This document shows positions 16,901 to 24,063 of a stretch of DNA of 37,122 bases, one piece after another. A program made the translations under genes and the position numbers. The stretch's first letter is position 1, and each line of letters starts with the position of its first letter. Source of the DNA: a virus; the IMG/VR virus record IMGVR_UViG_3300008266_000198, positions 1 through 37,122 of that record; one strand, 5' to 3'. Below the pieces are notes generated by a model. That model was given only the letters and a program-made list of their open reading frames with translations, had not been told where the DNA came from and made no database searches.

Positions 16901-18615
16901 CTATCTAAAACAGAATAATCATCTGTCAGAAAGTTATCTGGACGCAGATCATTATAAGGATAGTTCTGAATAAGACCTTTTCTTGAGTTGTTACCTGCAA
17001 GATTATACTCCAGCATGTTGTTAAACAAGCCTTTTGCAACAATAGTGCGGTTGCCTTCACGCGAACCTCTCAGAATCTCATAACCAATAATGTCTGTTAT
17101 TGGCTGATTGTTTTCATCTACAGGGTGCGCAATATTGTAAAACTCAACACCAAGAACGATAATTTTTGTACCTCCCTGATTGTGAATATGAATTGTTTCA
17201 TTAGAAGGCATTTTGTGGTGCCTAATAGGTTTGCCACATAATGTGTCCCAAACAGGTTCTTTGTCATCAGGATAACGCTCTGTAGACTCCCAGTATGCCA
17301 TGTCACCCTTAGCAATAATAACGCCGCCATCAGCTGTTGTTCCACTGGCGTTGTACCTTGTAGAAGTATCATACACCTGCCACACCTTGTTTTGAGAAGG
17401 TGTCAGTAAGTCTGGACCAGAAACAGTAGTTATGTCAAGTGAATTAGCTGCACGTCCTGGTATATGATAAGATGCTGAACGCGCACCAGTTCTGTATACC
17501 CAACGTATAAAAAATGGGTAGACTTCATCTCGCATGTAACCAACAGTATTTCCTCCACCCCAGTAATAGTCAGCAGGATACTCAGCGGCTACCCATAAAG
17601 CTCTAATCTGATTTGCTAAAGGCTGATAGTTAAAATATGGTTGTGTAGTAACACCAGTTCTGATGAGATAGTCGTTTACCTCAAACATTTTTTCACTCTT
17701 CTCATATACCACAGATTTAAGTGGTATCTGACCAATGTCAACTGTTGGCAGACTTTGCAAAAACAAATCAAGCGTAACTTTGCTTTGTCGTATAGAGTAA
17801 TATCCAATCTTTTTGGCTATAGTCTGTTGGTTGACAACAGCTATTACTACCAATTCATATTCCTCAAAATTCTGGTCAAGATTTGTAACAGTAATGTCAA
17901 TAGAACCACCAATACCTGAGTGATCCCAAATAGTTTGGGGATTGCTTGGAATAGAATAGTCTGTAAGACGCACTCCATTTTCAGAATAAGCTACACATGC
18001 TATATAACTACCATTGTTCAGCTGACCGGCACCTTGAGCCTTGCTAACATTCACACAAGGTTGTGTAACCAAAGGATGAAGCCTTAACGCATCACAGTCC
18101 AGCTCTTCTGAATAAAGTGGTTCATAGCAATTAGGATCAGGATTTGCATCTCCTATTACCTTGTATGGCACACGATCAAGATTCAGAACACGATCAGGAT
18201 TCAGGTTGTCTGCAAAATATACAGAAGTAGTACAGTCATAGTTACCTTTGACTACTGCACTAATCATGTGTGTTTTTTTGAAATTAAGACATGCTGCGTT
18301 AACAACTAACGAGTAACTGCAGTCACTTTCATCAAAAATTCCTATCTCTGAAGAACTGTCATTGGTAGAAAATATCACCCAGCGGGTCTGAGAGATATTA
18401 GCAAAACCTATAATGCTGTAAGGAACAGTAGCACAAAACTCATTAGAAGGTTCGTTTCCAATAGAGCCTGACTCTCCATAATGAGAGTTGTTGATAGCAT
18501 TCACAGCGTTAAGCCAAAGCCCCTCTGACATATAAATGTCAGTATAGTCTTTGACCATACCTTTGTGAAAACTGTTCGTCTCAGTTACACTGCTTTTGCT
18601 AAAGTTCTCGCTCAT
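13945..18615 (-). CDS. 1556-aa tail stabilisation / muzzle protein (P22 gp10-like Tstab)
   Basis: The N-terminus NSFHKGMVKDYTDIYMSEGL, then NAVNAINNSHYGESGSIGNE and PSNEF, fits the 'N.F.KGM.KD......G....A.N.......G..G...NEPSN' signature I recall for crAss-like stabilisation proteins. These are distant P22 gp10 relatives forming the tail tip or muzzle. Length agrees with the giant crassvirus versions. Much of the protein is beta-rich with Tyr/Asp/Asn repeats, consistent with propeller-like domains. An unusual Gly/Ala/Val hydrophobic region lies at ~636-729 (FAIAAVVGAGIALLNALG and onward). Its ATG overlaps the TGA of the upstream peptidase-like gene (ATGA) and its own TGA overlaps the next start, so translational coupling is likely. 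It follows three ring/neck-type genes. Role: tail tip assembly and host-surface engagement. Confident at fold-family level, less so about exact position in the tail. Confidence 0.8.
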   Translation of the reverse strand: MSENFSKSSVTETNSFHKGMVKDYTDIYMSEGLWLNAVNAINNSHYGESGSIGNEPSNEFCATVPYSIIGFANISQTRWVIFSTNDSSSEIGIFDESDCSYSLVVNAACLNFKKTHMISAVVKGNYDCTTSVYFADNLNPDRVLNLDRVPYKVIGDANPDPNCYEPLYSEELDCDALRLHPLVTQPCVNVSKAQGAGQLNNGSYIACVAYSENGVRLTDYSIPSNPQTIWDHSGIGGSIDITVTNLDQNFEEYELVVIAVVNQQTIAKKIGYYSIRQSKVTLDLFLQSLPTVDIGQIPLKSVVYEKSEKMFEVNDYLIRTGVTTQPYFNYQPLANQIRALWVAAEYPADYYWGGGNTVGYMRDEVYPFFIRWVYRTGARSASYHIPGRAANSLDITTVSGPDLLTPSQNKVWQVYDTSTRYNASGTTADGGVIIAKGDMAYWESTERYPDDKEPVWDTLCGKPIRHHKMPSNETIHIHNQGGTKIIVLGVEFYNIAHPVDENNQPITDIIGYEILRGSREGNRTIVAKGLFNNMLEYNLAGNNSRKGLIQNYPYNDLRPDNFLTDDYSVLDSGSANPGTIEAASKLSNYKRDIFSFHSPETNFVKPYLGGNYVKLYTEERGTVTGRYEFPEKHPKHVLLSDGAFAIAAVVGAGIALLNALGKTTYSGTVEAGVVVAGASTGSSTESGPATILPALIAGAVQNPVGAGVNAVGVGLLAASSSLYYFGQGIDQVLEVLRNLSKDRQYMLQYNSHGFYSSFSNVSNSSVPGGLQKSIRRQIVPSSAKYVGSGLHDFDATYRINNLNRNKYVALKLSSTVSDPVSGQDNTKHRVKDGGVTHSEPLKNEITTTTVAYYGAVKVDFQNQYGQLSSVVQLPTGSCVFLTSSETEQKFISGAIFGGDVYINRYTEKNPYMFFNTWMYDMPNRTEYDYRNYVNGPAPRYWVNFEKYDAQDFNISVFPNGIFTLPIIDLNTPSDFHRLDRPSSITGVLTVRNSYAYLFHNGVRDFFTESELNMAYRDYGQEPYEKFYDVYGNSFNDLSTMFRSDLITKPIFFKYDLSLSASKLFNNFASWASILPRDYDPRLYTTCFEYYPDRGIYSLQQQSGLRRDNWRNYLALNYKDFSGKISTIKNLNATGAMILFEDAEPVMFVGVDQLQTTGGVKLTIGDGGLFQGNMQALVNADDTIGYASSISSRAAVNTPHGLFFVSQQSGKIMQYAGGMTEISRNGMKFWFNENLPSKFLKAYPDYPYYDNPVVGIGVQAVYDPQYELVYFTKRDYVPLRNDLLFDDPSGVPYFVTVSGFANNPVITKTFCTFDNAAVFKPCHWTVSYDPKNKQWISFHDWKPTLLIPSFRHFLSVKDNAVWRHNNRWDSYCNYYGTNYAWEIEYPVVTPNAVTTLRSVEYTLDVYKFYNDGKDFHHVIDENFDRAVLYNSEQISGLLKLRIKGKNAPLDLVNYPQISTSGIEILFSKEENKYRFNQFWDVTKDRGEFTTAREPMWNTECAGVQKIINPDYIDYFKSPLEHKKFRHYGNNIILRKNVSGDKKMVLKLTNSKHINSSR

Positions 18616-18986
18616 TGTTCTTTGATGTTGTAGTTTTTAGATTTCAACACCTTGTATACTTCTTCTGTAAGATATCCTATAAGCCATGCTGTAGACTCTT
18701 CATCTTTTATTTCAATGTCAGAAGTCATCTTTACAGCAAGGTGAAAAACCTCGTGCGCAATGAGATTGTGAGAAAGTTGTTCTTCAACCAGAACTATGTA
18801 ATATTCATGCCCTTTAGAACTAAACAACTCAAAAACAACGCCGTCTGCGTCCATCACATCTATCATTCCGTTGCACTTCTTATCAAGTTGAGCCTGCATA
18901 TCTTCCATGTTCTTTACAACACAAAGATTTGCGTACCTGCTATAAATTGAAACAGGTATTTTGCGCTTAAATATTTTACTGGCCAT
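18612..18986 (-). CDS. Small zincin-like metallopeptidase (HEVFH)
   Basis: A 124-residue protein with IAHEVFHLAVKMTSD: an HExxH helix at residues 78-82 preceded by hydrophobic residues, and an acidic EES at 96-98 about 14-16 residues later that could give the third zinc ligand. The N-terminal half is a short alpha/beta region ending in YYIVLVEEQLSHN, the usual edge strand before a zincin active-site helix. No signal peptide is visible. It starts 4 nt after the TAG of the ring-type gene and overlaps the muzzle gene by 4 nt, so it is embedded in the tail module. This suggests processing or assembly of tail proteins, or a virion peptidase acting during entry. The family is recognised by motif only; catalytic activity is not proven. 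Confidence 0.7.
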   Translation of the reverse strand: MASKIFKRKIPVSIYSRYANLCVVKNMEDMQAQLDKKCNGMIDVMDADGVVFELFSSKGHEYYIVLVEEQLSHNLIAHEVFHLAVKMTSDIEIKDEESTAWLIGYLTEEVYKVLKSKNYNIKEQ

Positions 18987-18990
18987 TGCA

Positions 18991-20085
18991 CTATCTCTTA
19001 AACATGTTGTAGTACTTGTGGTATTGAGCCTTGCGGTTCATTTCCCACACCTGCTTAAGTTCTCTGAAATCTGGTGTATTAACAAAGGATAGTGCATTAT
19101 TTCTGGCCGCCCTGAGTCTTTGCTCTACTAGTTGCATGAAATTTGCCACATTTTCACCACTCATGTACAGGTTCTCATAAATGCGCTGTTTGATTGCATA
19201 TTCATAGAACTCGTTTACTAAAGGATGATCCATCACCATAAGGTTTCCATCGTCATCCTCCATTAAAGACTGATAGTTTATGTACACAACACCCTCATCA
19301 AAGTTGGTCACCAAAAAACCATTCTTTATAACAGCTGTATGCCAGTCATTACTGTTAATATTGATGCAGTCTGGTGATACACTTTTGGATTTTTCAATGC
19401 GCATAGGTGTAAGCACATTGTAAGTATGTCGTCTTCCTGGCGTGTTATATGCCATAATGTGCTTTCCATCATGATCTTGCTCAATGACAGCTGAATTTAC
19501 TCCTGTAAAAACAGGTCTTGATGCCATGATGATAATCTTAGCATTAGAAATACTGACAGGAGCATCAGAAATAATTTGAAGCAACGACGTAGTTGGTGTA
19601 AGTATGTTGAATGAAAGAATAGTATCATCAGGCCCTATAACTTGCACTATAAGGTTCTGAGAGTCTAAATTGTGACTAATATTGTTTACGCCAGGCGCAA
19701 GCGTTTGAATAACTGTCTGTTGCTGTACCACGTTTCCAAGTGCATAAAACGCAGACTGTTGACCCATAGCAGCACCTTCCAGCAACCCTTCTGTATAAGT
19801 TTTTGTTTTGTCAGGATGCTCTATGTCATGCACGTTATGTCCTTCGCAAAGCAGCGCAAAGTTGAGTACGTAAAAGTCGTTAGGCAATTTACCCTTGCCT
19901 TTGTGTATCTCTATAGCTTTTGAACGCGAAGGATTAACCCTAAGGCCAAGCTCATAATTCACTCTTATAGCAACCTTGATAAGCTGTTGAGCATCAATCA
20001 TACCCTCAAGATCAAAGCCTCTTAGATCAATCCTGACACTGTCAAGAACATCGTCAAAGTTTCTATATTGTACTTCAGTCATCAT
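18991..20085 (-). CDS. 364-aa tail ring / tubular-type structural protein
   Basis: An ATG-to-TAG frame, showing that TAG is a true stop here. N-terminal RIDLRGFDLEGMIDAQQLIK is followed by VAIRVNYELGLRVNPSRSKA and then KLPNDFYVLNFALLCEG. These resemble conserved proteins in the ring/neck cluster of crAss-like phages that I recall. The central part is beta-rich (repeated V/I-x-V strands around residues 130-250). The C-terminus is helical and basic (QLVEQRLRAARNN). It lies 12 nt downstream of the 223-residue gene and just upstream of the peptidase and muzzle genes, the usual place for tail hub or ring subunits. Exact equivalence to a numbered crassvirus ring protein cannot be set without a structure comparison. 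Confidence 0.7.
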   Translation of the reverse strand: MMTEVQYRNFDDVLDSVRIDLRGFDLEGMIDAQQLIKVAIRVNYELGLRVNPSRSKAIEIHKGKGKLPNDFYVLNFALLCEGHNVHDIEHPDKTKTYTEGLLEGAAMGQQSAFYALGNVVQQQTVIQTLAPGVNNISHNLDSQNLIVQVIGPDDTILSFNILTPTTSLLQIISDAPVSISNAKIIIMASRPVFTGVNSAVIEQDHDGKHIMAYNTPGRRHTYNVLTPMRIEKSKSVSPDCININSNDWHTAVIKNGFLVTNFDEGVVYINYQSLMEDDDGNLMVMDHPLVNEFYEYAIKQRIYENLYMSGENVANFMQLVEQRLRAARNNALSFVNTPDFRELKQVWEMNRKAQYHKYYNMFKR

Positions 20086-20097
20086 TGCTTAACTTGT

Positions 20098-20769
20098 TTA
20101 TCGTGCCACGTGTCTGTTATCTTGCTGAGTATCCTGAGGTATTTGAAGCATTACTCCAAGATCTCTCAAGACAAGTTGTTCAATTTCTGAAAACAAAAAT
20201 TCAGGAACATTGATAGTCTTATTCTGAACAGAAACACAATTGTCAGAAGTTGTGCAATTATATTGGCTGATGTCACCTTCAAATACACCTTCTATACGTA
20301 TTGCATCCCACTCAAGATTTGGAAAGTAGAGATAACCGTTAAGAAACCAGTAGTATTTCTTTTTGTTGTACTTAAAGGTTTTTTGGCGACTCATCTGCTC
20401 ATAAGTAGTAGGAAAAGTAGGAGTGAGTTCCTCAGAAAAATCAATAGAGGTTACAGACCTAATTAGAGGTCCATAATAACCTTCTATCATTGCTGGAAGC
20501 TTTTCTTTGGTGCGTTTAATGTAACAGTCTGAAGTAATGCAGTGACAATCAGCTTGAGCCCGGTCAACTTCTATAAGTTCAACAAAGTCAAGCACTTGAA
20601 AAACAGAGTTAAACTTCATAATGCGGTTCAGATTATCCTGACGACGCATTAAAAGTTTTGCATGCTTCATGATCAGCGAATACAAAAACCTGTCAGTCAC
20701 AAAAGCATCTTGCTTTACAGCTTTTATGAGGTTACGTACTCTAGATACAGCTTCTGATATAGTAATCAT
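20098..20769 (-). CDS. 223-aa ring/connector-type virion protein
   Basis: A complete ATG-to-TAA frame. The N-terminal ~75 residues are helical (SEAVSRVRNLIKAVKQDAFV, then TDRFLYSLIMKHAKLLMRRQ), followed by a beta-rich domain with a Cys-containing section (DCHCITSDCY at ~84-93) and a Tyr/Trp-rich core (KKKYYWFLNGYLYFPNLEWD at ~146-165). A C-terminal helix (SEIEQLVLRDLGVMLQIPQD) closes the domain. The layout of helix, beta-sandwich and C-terminal helix is typical of head-to-tail adaptor or ring proteins, and similar proteins are part of the crAss-like ring cluster as I remember it. It is separated from its neighbours by only 5 and 12 nt. Confident as a structural-module gene, moderate for the ring role. 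Confidence 0.65.
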   Translation of the reverse strand: MITISEAVSRVRNLIKAVKQDAFVTDRFLYSLIMKHAKLLMRRQDNLNRIMKFNSVFQVLDFVELIEVDRAQADCHCITSDCYIKRTKEKLPAMIEGYYGPLIRSVTSIDFSEELTPTFPTTYEQMSRQKTFKYNKKKYYWFLNGYLYFPNLEWDAIRIEGVFEGDISQYNCTTSDNCVSVQNKTINVPEFLFSEIEQLVLRDLGVMLQIPQDTQQDNRHVAR

Positions 20770-20774
20770 TTTTC

Positions 20775-21356
20775 TTAAAGTTCAAACTCATTGTATGTAT
20801 CAACCTGCGCTTTTGCTGATTCTTGTCTATCCATGTGATATTGCAATGAACGATAAAGCCCTGCCATTTTCATATTAGGGTCTACCTGCACATACTGTTT
20901 CCATCTTTCAGGATAGGTCTTTCCTACAGTACGTTTAAAATCTCTGGTAGGCACAAAACCATAGAGCTCGTTGTTCTTAAAGCGATACTTAGTCCCATAA
21001 GTAGTAAAGAATATCTTGGCAAGATGTTGGTCACTTTCCCAGTTACGGTGCTGAATGACCTTCATGTACTCAAGTGTGGTTTTGTAGTCCACATTCTTAT
21101 GCTTCTTAGGAGGACAAGTTCCTATAAAAAGATGCCCAATTTGCTCTGGGATTTCTACCCCATCACGCTTGTCAACTACCATTTGCCACATCACCCCATT
21201 GAAAGTGCTGATAATTTCTTTAATTTCAGCAGCTGTCAGATTCTTAGCAGCAGGTATACTTTCTCTAATAATGCTGATAAACTCTCTATTAAGGGTTCCT
21301 TCAGCAATTCTTCTGAAACGAGGCGCGTGGAGATCAAGCTTTTTTGCGTCTTTCAT
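20775..21356 (-). CDS. 193-aa conserved structural-module protein
   Basis: A basic protein (starts MKDAKKLDLHAPRFRRIAEG) with helix HLAKIFFTTYGTKYRFKNNE and then WGFVP-type sequence (LYGFVPTRDFKRTV). I recall a matching pattern of 'GVEIPE.IG..FIGTCP' and 'NW..D..L.KIFY..Y..KYRF' from crAss-like phages without an assigned function. Here GVEIPEQIGHLFIGTCPPKK lies at ~66-85. It is the first gene after the metallophosphoesterase unit, and its ATG lies only 4 nt beyond a promoter-like motif (21361-21381). A very short or absent leader is therefore possible if that motif is the core promoter. The Lys/Arg content would suit nucleic-acid or head-tail junction contact. Function unassigned. Confidence 0.65.
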   Translation of the reverse strand: MKDAKKLDLHAPRFRRIAEGTLNREFISIIRESIPAAKNLTAAEIKEIISTFNGVMWQMVVDKRDGVEIPEQIGHLFIGTCPPKKHKNVDYKTTLEYMKVIQHRNWESDQHLAKIFFTTYGTKYRFKNNELYGFVPTRDFKRTVGKTYPERWKQYVQVDPNMKMAGLYRSLQYHMDRQESAKAQVDTYNEFEL

Positions 21357-21360
21357 AGTC

Positions 21361-21381
21361 GCCTTACAATAAGAATTTACG
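21361..21381 (-). promoter_or_regulatory. Promoter-like motif (family member 2)
   Basis: The minus strand reads CGTAAATTCTTATTGTAAGG, matching motif members at 8107-8128 and 26626-26645 at most positions. It ends just upstream of the ATG of the 193-residue gene and directly follows the metallophosphoesterase gene, a natural point for a new transcript through the ring and muzzle genes. Confidence 0.6.
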
Positions 21382-21409
21382 TAAAAAAATGGACATTTTG
21401 TGCATGTTT

Positions 21410-21426
21410 GGTCTACAAATTACACA
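21410..21426 (-). repeat. 11-nt direct repeat copy at the metallophosphoesterase stop
   Basis: On the minus strand TGTGTAATTTGTAGACC spans the TAA (21422-21420) of the metallophosphoesterase gene. The core AATTTGTAGAC is identical to that at 22792-22802, 29 nt upstream of the same gene's start. The two copies bracket the gene exactly. Confidence 0.7.
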
Positions 21427-22763
21427 GTGTACACAAACTCTGATATCAGACCCTTTTCAGCTTCATGCAGGTGCAATAGTGCTGAACGCTTGTTGCCTAC
21501 AAACTTGTTGTGATAATGATAATAGTCTGAGTTGGTCAATGCAGGTATGATCCTGGAAACAAAACCATGTTCTTCGTTTTCTGTGATAAACTCTTTGGTT
21601 TTGCGTCCATGATAGTGTCCTGTATAGAGCATGCGGTGCCTGGAAGCACCCCATTGCTGGGGATACTCTACAGCATAGACTAAAGGGTTGTTCTTGGCAG
21701 TGACGTCCCCGTGTTCAAAACAAAGCATGTTGTCCCCATAGGTGATCACTTTTCGTTCTGCGTAGTCAATATTGAACACTGTATTGGGCCATTCTTTGAA
21801 TGTCTGTGACAGCGCGTGTAATAGGTGAAAAGAAGACAGCCTGTCGTGGTTCCCTGAAATAAAGACTACCTCAAGGTTTTCACAAAACTGTCTGACATGA
21901 GCAATTGTCCATGCCAGCGCTTCAAAAGCTTTTAAATACGCCTCTGTGGCCATTTCTGAGTTCTCTACCGGTGTACCCTTAGTAGTGGTTCCAGAAAACG
22001 TATCCATGTTAAGCGTGTCAGGACCAATGATCATGATCACTTTTTCCATCATGTAGTTCTTATAACCCTTGGCCACCAGGTACTCAATGGAGTTTTTTAG
22101 GATCTCACCCATGTCTTCATTGCCCACTTTGCCAAAATGCAGATCCTGTAAAGAAAGAACCCCGCAAACTCTTTCTGGCGACATGGCGTTGATCCAGAAA
22201 GCTGCGGGGTCAATGGGCTCAAACTGAGGAAGTTTGTATTCTGAGAGCAGTTCTAAAAAGTTGTTCTGTACCTGCTCTGCCTGTGGGATCCTGGTCACCA
22301 GGGCTGATACCAGCCACTTAGTGCCTTTTTCTTTGTTCCAGTACTGCGAAAGCTTCCACTTGGTAGTATCTATCTTAAGGATCTTGATAATCTCTTCTGC
22401 ACTGCGAGGTTCTGTAGCAGAGATACCGGTGATCTTAGAGGTACCGCTTTCCAGGTCCTCATGTACTTCTACCACAGAAGTAGGTTTATCAGCATGATAG
22501 CGCATATCACCTGTAATGCCCAGCTGCTGTTCCATTTCAAAAAGCTGTTCTTCTGCAGAAAGCTCTGATTTGGCGCCAGAAAGATTGTTTTGTACCAGCT
22601 TTAAGACGATATCATCCATCTGCTGGCCTACTTTGTTGACCACTGTGATGATCTCACTTCTTACTTTTTGATACTGGCTCAAGGGTATACCCAGGCGCTC
22701 AGCTTCAATATCAGCTGATTTTTTGCGCTTCAGGCTATGATAAACTGCTTCAATGATGTTCAT
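21420..22763 (-). CDS. Calcineurin-like metallophosphoesterase
   Basis: The 447-residue protein carries the full ordered set of metallophosphoesterase motifs: DLH at 207-209, a GPDTLNMD variant of the GDxxD motif at 247-254, GNHDR at 304-308, HGD at 351-353 and GHYHG at 382-386. These ligate two metal ions and hydrolyse phosphodiesters. The 'D.L..D....TT.GT' context after motif II (TLNMDTFSGTTTKGTP) is familiar from phage homologues, often with nuclease-like annotation. The N-terminal ~160 residues are extra and mostly helical, perhaps DNA-binding (LKRKKSADIEAERLGIPLSQ). The gene stands alone between a strong terminator upstream and a promoter-like motif downstream, and is bracketed by 11-nt repeats, unlike its tightly coupled neighbours. 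It may act on nucleic acid during packaging or entry; substrate unknown. Confidence 0.9.
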   Translation of the reverse strand: MNIIEAVYHSLKRKKSADIEAERLGIPLSQYQKVRSEIITVVNKVGQQMDDIVLKLVQNNLSGAKSELSAEEQLFEMEQQLGITGDMRYHADKPTSVVEVHEDLESGTSKITGISATEPRSAEEIIKILKIDTTKWKLSQYWNKEKGTKWLVSALVTRIPQAEQVQNNFLELLSEYKLPQFEPIDPAAFWINAMSPERVCGVLSLQDLHFGKVGNEDMGEILKNSIEYLVAKGYKNYMMEKVIMIIGPDTLNMDTFSGTTTKGTPVENSEMATEAYLKAFEALAWTIAHVRQFCENLEVVFISGNHDRLSSFHLLHALSQTFKEWPNTVFNIDYAERKVITYGDNMLCFEHGDVTAKNNPLVYAVEYPQQWGASRHRMLYTGHYHGRKTKEFITENEEHGFVSRIIPALTNSDYYHYHNKFVGNKRSALLHLHEAEKGLISEFVYTV

Positions 22764-22791
22764 AGGATAAGGATAGGGTTAAGTTAGCAAA

Positions 22792-22810
22792 GTCTACAAA
22801 TTTACAAATG
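22792..22810 (-). promoter_or_regulatory. Promoter-like motif ahead of the metallophosphoesterase (member 5)
   Basis: The minus strand reads CATTTGTAAATTTGTAGAC. It shares GTAAATT and GTAGA with the other motif members and also contains TAAATTTG, a perfect fit to the Bacteroidota -7 consensus TAnnTTTG. No convincing -33 TTTG element lies at the expected distance. It sits between the terminator (22833-22867) and the start codon at 22763, where a promoter is needed. Confidence 0.5.
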
Positions 22811-22832
22811 TTTTGTAGAAATTGTTTCTGTC

Positions 22833-22867
22833 AATAAAAAAGAAGACCCCTGGCTTTTGACCAGGGG
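22833..22867 (-). terminator. Rho-independent terminator
   Basis: The minus-strand transcript would form CCCCTGG-TCAAAAG-CCAGGGG, a 7-bp GC-rich perfect stem with a 7-nt loop (22847-22867), followed by TCTTCTTTTTTATT. This is a classic intrinsic terminator. It closes the appendage operon that ends with the gene at 22953 and insulates the metallophosphoesterase. Confidence 0.85.
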
Positions 22868-22939
22868 CTCCCTCATCATATTACTGGAAAACCAACAAAC
22901 CAGCGCAATGAATATCTAAACAAAATATGCAACTTAAGA

Positions 22940-22971
22940 ACCACACTCAACTTTAACCACACTCAACTTTA
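22940..22971. repeat. 16-bp tandem duplication at a gene's 3' end
   Basis: ACCACACTCAACTTTA occurs twice without a gap (22940-22955 and 22956-22971). The right copy encodes the last residues (KVECG) of the 80-residue protein; the left copy covers its TAA and the sequence just beyond. It looks like a recent slippage duplication, like the array at 10486-10529. Confidence 0.9.
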
Positions 22972-23195
22972 TAGGCAAGAGTTGTGACTTCAGTAGACTC
23001 ATTTGTAGCACATATTTTTTTTACTTTAACATCATAACTAGTACCACAAACAATTCCTTGAGTGATTACAATTGGAAGAGTAACACTAGCAGGATATGTC
23101 TGACAAATCCATGTGGGTGATGTATCAGGTTTATGACAAACTTGAAAATCTACTGCACCTGTTCCCTTGGTGAAATTTATATTTAACTGTGGCAT
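22953..23195 (-). CDS. 80-aa Ig/FN3-like virion protein
   Basis: A short beta-rich protein with four cysteines (ends KVECG). The strand pattern around residues 1-80 (MPQLNINFTKGTGAVDFQVC and SYDVKVKKICATNESTEVTT) fits one immunoglobulin- or fibronectin-type sandwich, though I cannot name a family. It is the last gene of the appendage cassette, 12 nt after the FN3-like 182-residue gene and followed by a duplicated 16-bp sequence and a strong terminator. It is probably a fibre or capsid-surface component working with its neighbours. The duplicated sequence means that loss or gain of one unit would not alter its reading frame before the stop. Confidence 0.65.
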   Translation of the reverse strand: MPQLNINFTKGTGAVDFQVCHKPDTSPTWICQTYPASVTLPIVITQGIVCGTSYDVKVKKICATNESTEVTTLAYKVECG

Positions 23196-23207
23196 ATCGT
23201 TTTATGT

Positions 23208-23756
23208 TTAAGAAACTGTGGCTACAAGATTTGTAACAGCTGCGCAAACTGGTTGAGCAGGAATGGTAAAAGAACCATTGCATGTCAGTGTTTGAGCACA
23301 ACCTACCGTCTGAATTGTAGCAGTATATGTATAAGTTGTATCCCATTCAAGATCTCTTGTAAATGTATAAGGACCTGCTGTGCCAATGAGTTCTAAATGC
23401 GCACTTACTAAACCTGGCGCAAAAATTTGAACAGTTGTATATATTACATCTTGTCCACCAATGGCCGGTAACGTAAAAGTCACATCATCTAACGTAATAG
23501 AAGTTGTAATTGTAGGACACACCAGTTTTGCTGCACAAACATCAGCTCCATCTGTCGGACCACCAACAGCACACTGTGTAACAATTTGATACAGATAAAC
23601 CGTATTATTGACTGCTGTAGTATCACTGTAACTGCTTGCCGTAGCATTGAGAGTTGCAATTGTAGAAAAACTAGTACTAGAAGTTTTTCTTTGAACAAGC
23701 TGGCCTGTAACATTTGCACCTGATGCAGGTGTCCAACTAAGATTAATTGTTGCCAT
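23208..23756 (-). CDS. 182-aa FN3/Ig-like appendage protein
   Basis: The start MATINLSWTP at 23756 is preferred over an upstream in-frame start at 23804, which would overlap the 91-residue gene. The first ~90 residues look like a fibronectin type III domain: INLSWTPASGANVTGQLVQR with strand pattern and a conserved Trp, then YLYQIVTQC. A second beta-sandwich follows (TFTRDLEWDTTYTYTATIQT at ~130-150). Cysteines recur throughout. There is no signal peptide or membrane helix. FN3 domains are common on phage fibres and decoration proteins, where they bind surface carbohydrates. It lies 8 nt after the 91-residue gene. Most likely it is part of a head or tail appendage; the receptor is unknown. Confidence 0.75.
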   Translation of the reverse strand: MATINLSWTPASGANVTGQLVQRKTSSTSFSTIATLNATASSYSDTTAVNNTVYLYQIVTQCAVGGPTDGADVCAAKLVCPTITTSITLDDVTFTLPAIGGQDVIYTTVQIFAPGLVSAHLELIGTAGPYTFTRDLEWDTTYTYTATIQTVGCAQTLTCNGSFTIPAQPVCAAVTNLVATVS

Positions 23757-23764
23757 TATTAAGG

Positions 23765-24040
23765 TTATTGAGGAGTTGCTGTAAGATTTGTAGCTGCCAA
23801 ACAACTTGTTGGAAGTTGTCCATCACAACACTGACATATTTTTGTAGCAAGAAGTTGCAAAATTTGGTTAAAATCCATACCTGTAGTAACATTTATACAG
23901 GGAATATTTGGACCAGTGTATCTTACACAAGGTCCAGTAATTACCTCAGGACACGCCTCACCAGTACACGCGGGTGGCAATGGAATATCTACAGGCGGCA
24001 GCTGTTGCTGACAGGGTTGACAATTTTGATTATTAGACAT
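23765..24040 (-). CDS. 91-aa Cys-rich appendage module protein
   Basis: The sequence is Cys- and Pro-rich, with GPNIPCINVTTGMDFNQILQ leading to LLATKICQCC. This is recognisably the same module as GPDIPCINVCQGDSIDSVVH followed by QLAELLC in the 521-residue protein encoded upstream: a shared pattern G-P-x-I-P-C-I-N-V, about 12 residues, L-A-x-x-x-C. I recall this 'P-C-I' module in fibre genes of Bacteroidota phages, but no function name. The N-terminus (NCQPCQQQLPPVDIPLPPAC) is Pro/Cys-rich. The C-terminus stops just as an FN3 pattern begins (AATNLTATPQ), so the gene looks like a module split from, or joinable to, the following 182-residue FN3 protein. Possibly a fibre tether. Confidence 0.7.
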   Translation of the reverse strand: MSNNQNCQPCQQQLPPVDIPLPPACTGEACPEVITGPCVRYTGPNIPCINVTTGMDFNQILQLLATKICQCCDGQLPTSCLAATNLTATPQ

Positions 24041-24063
24041 TGTTTATTTATTTACAAAAAATG

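Noticed and set aside
22806-22835. TTGACA on the minus strand after the terminator as a sigma70-type -35 box
   Set aside because: No TATAAT-like sequence lies at 16-18 nt spacing, and a Bacteroidota host would not be expected to use this consensus.
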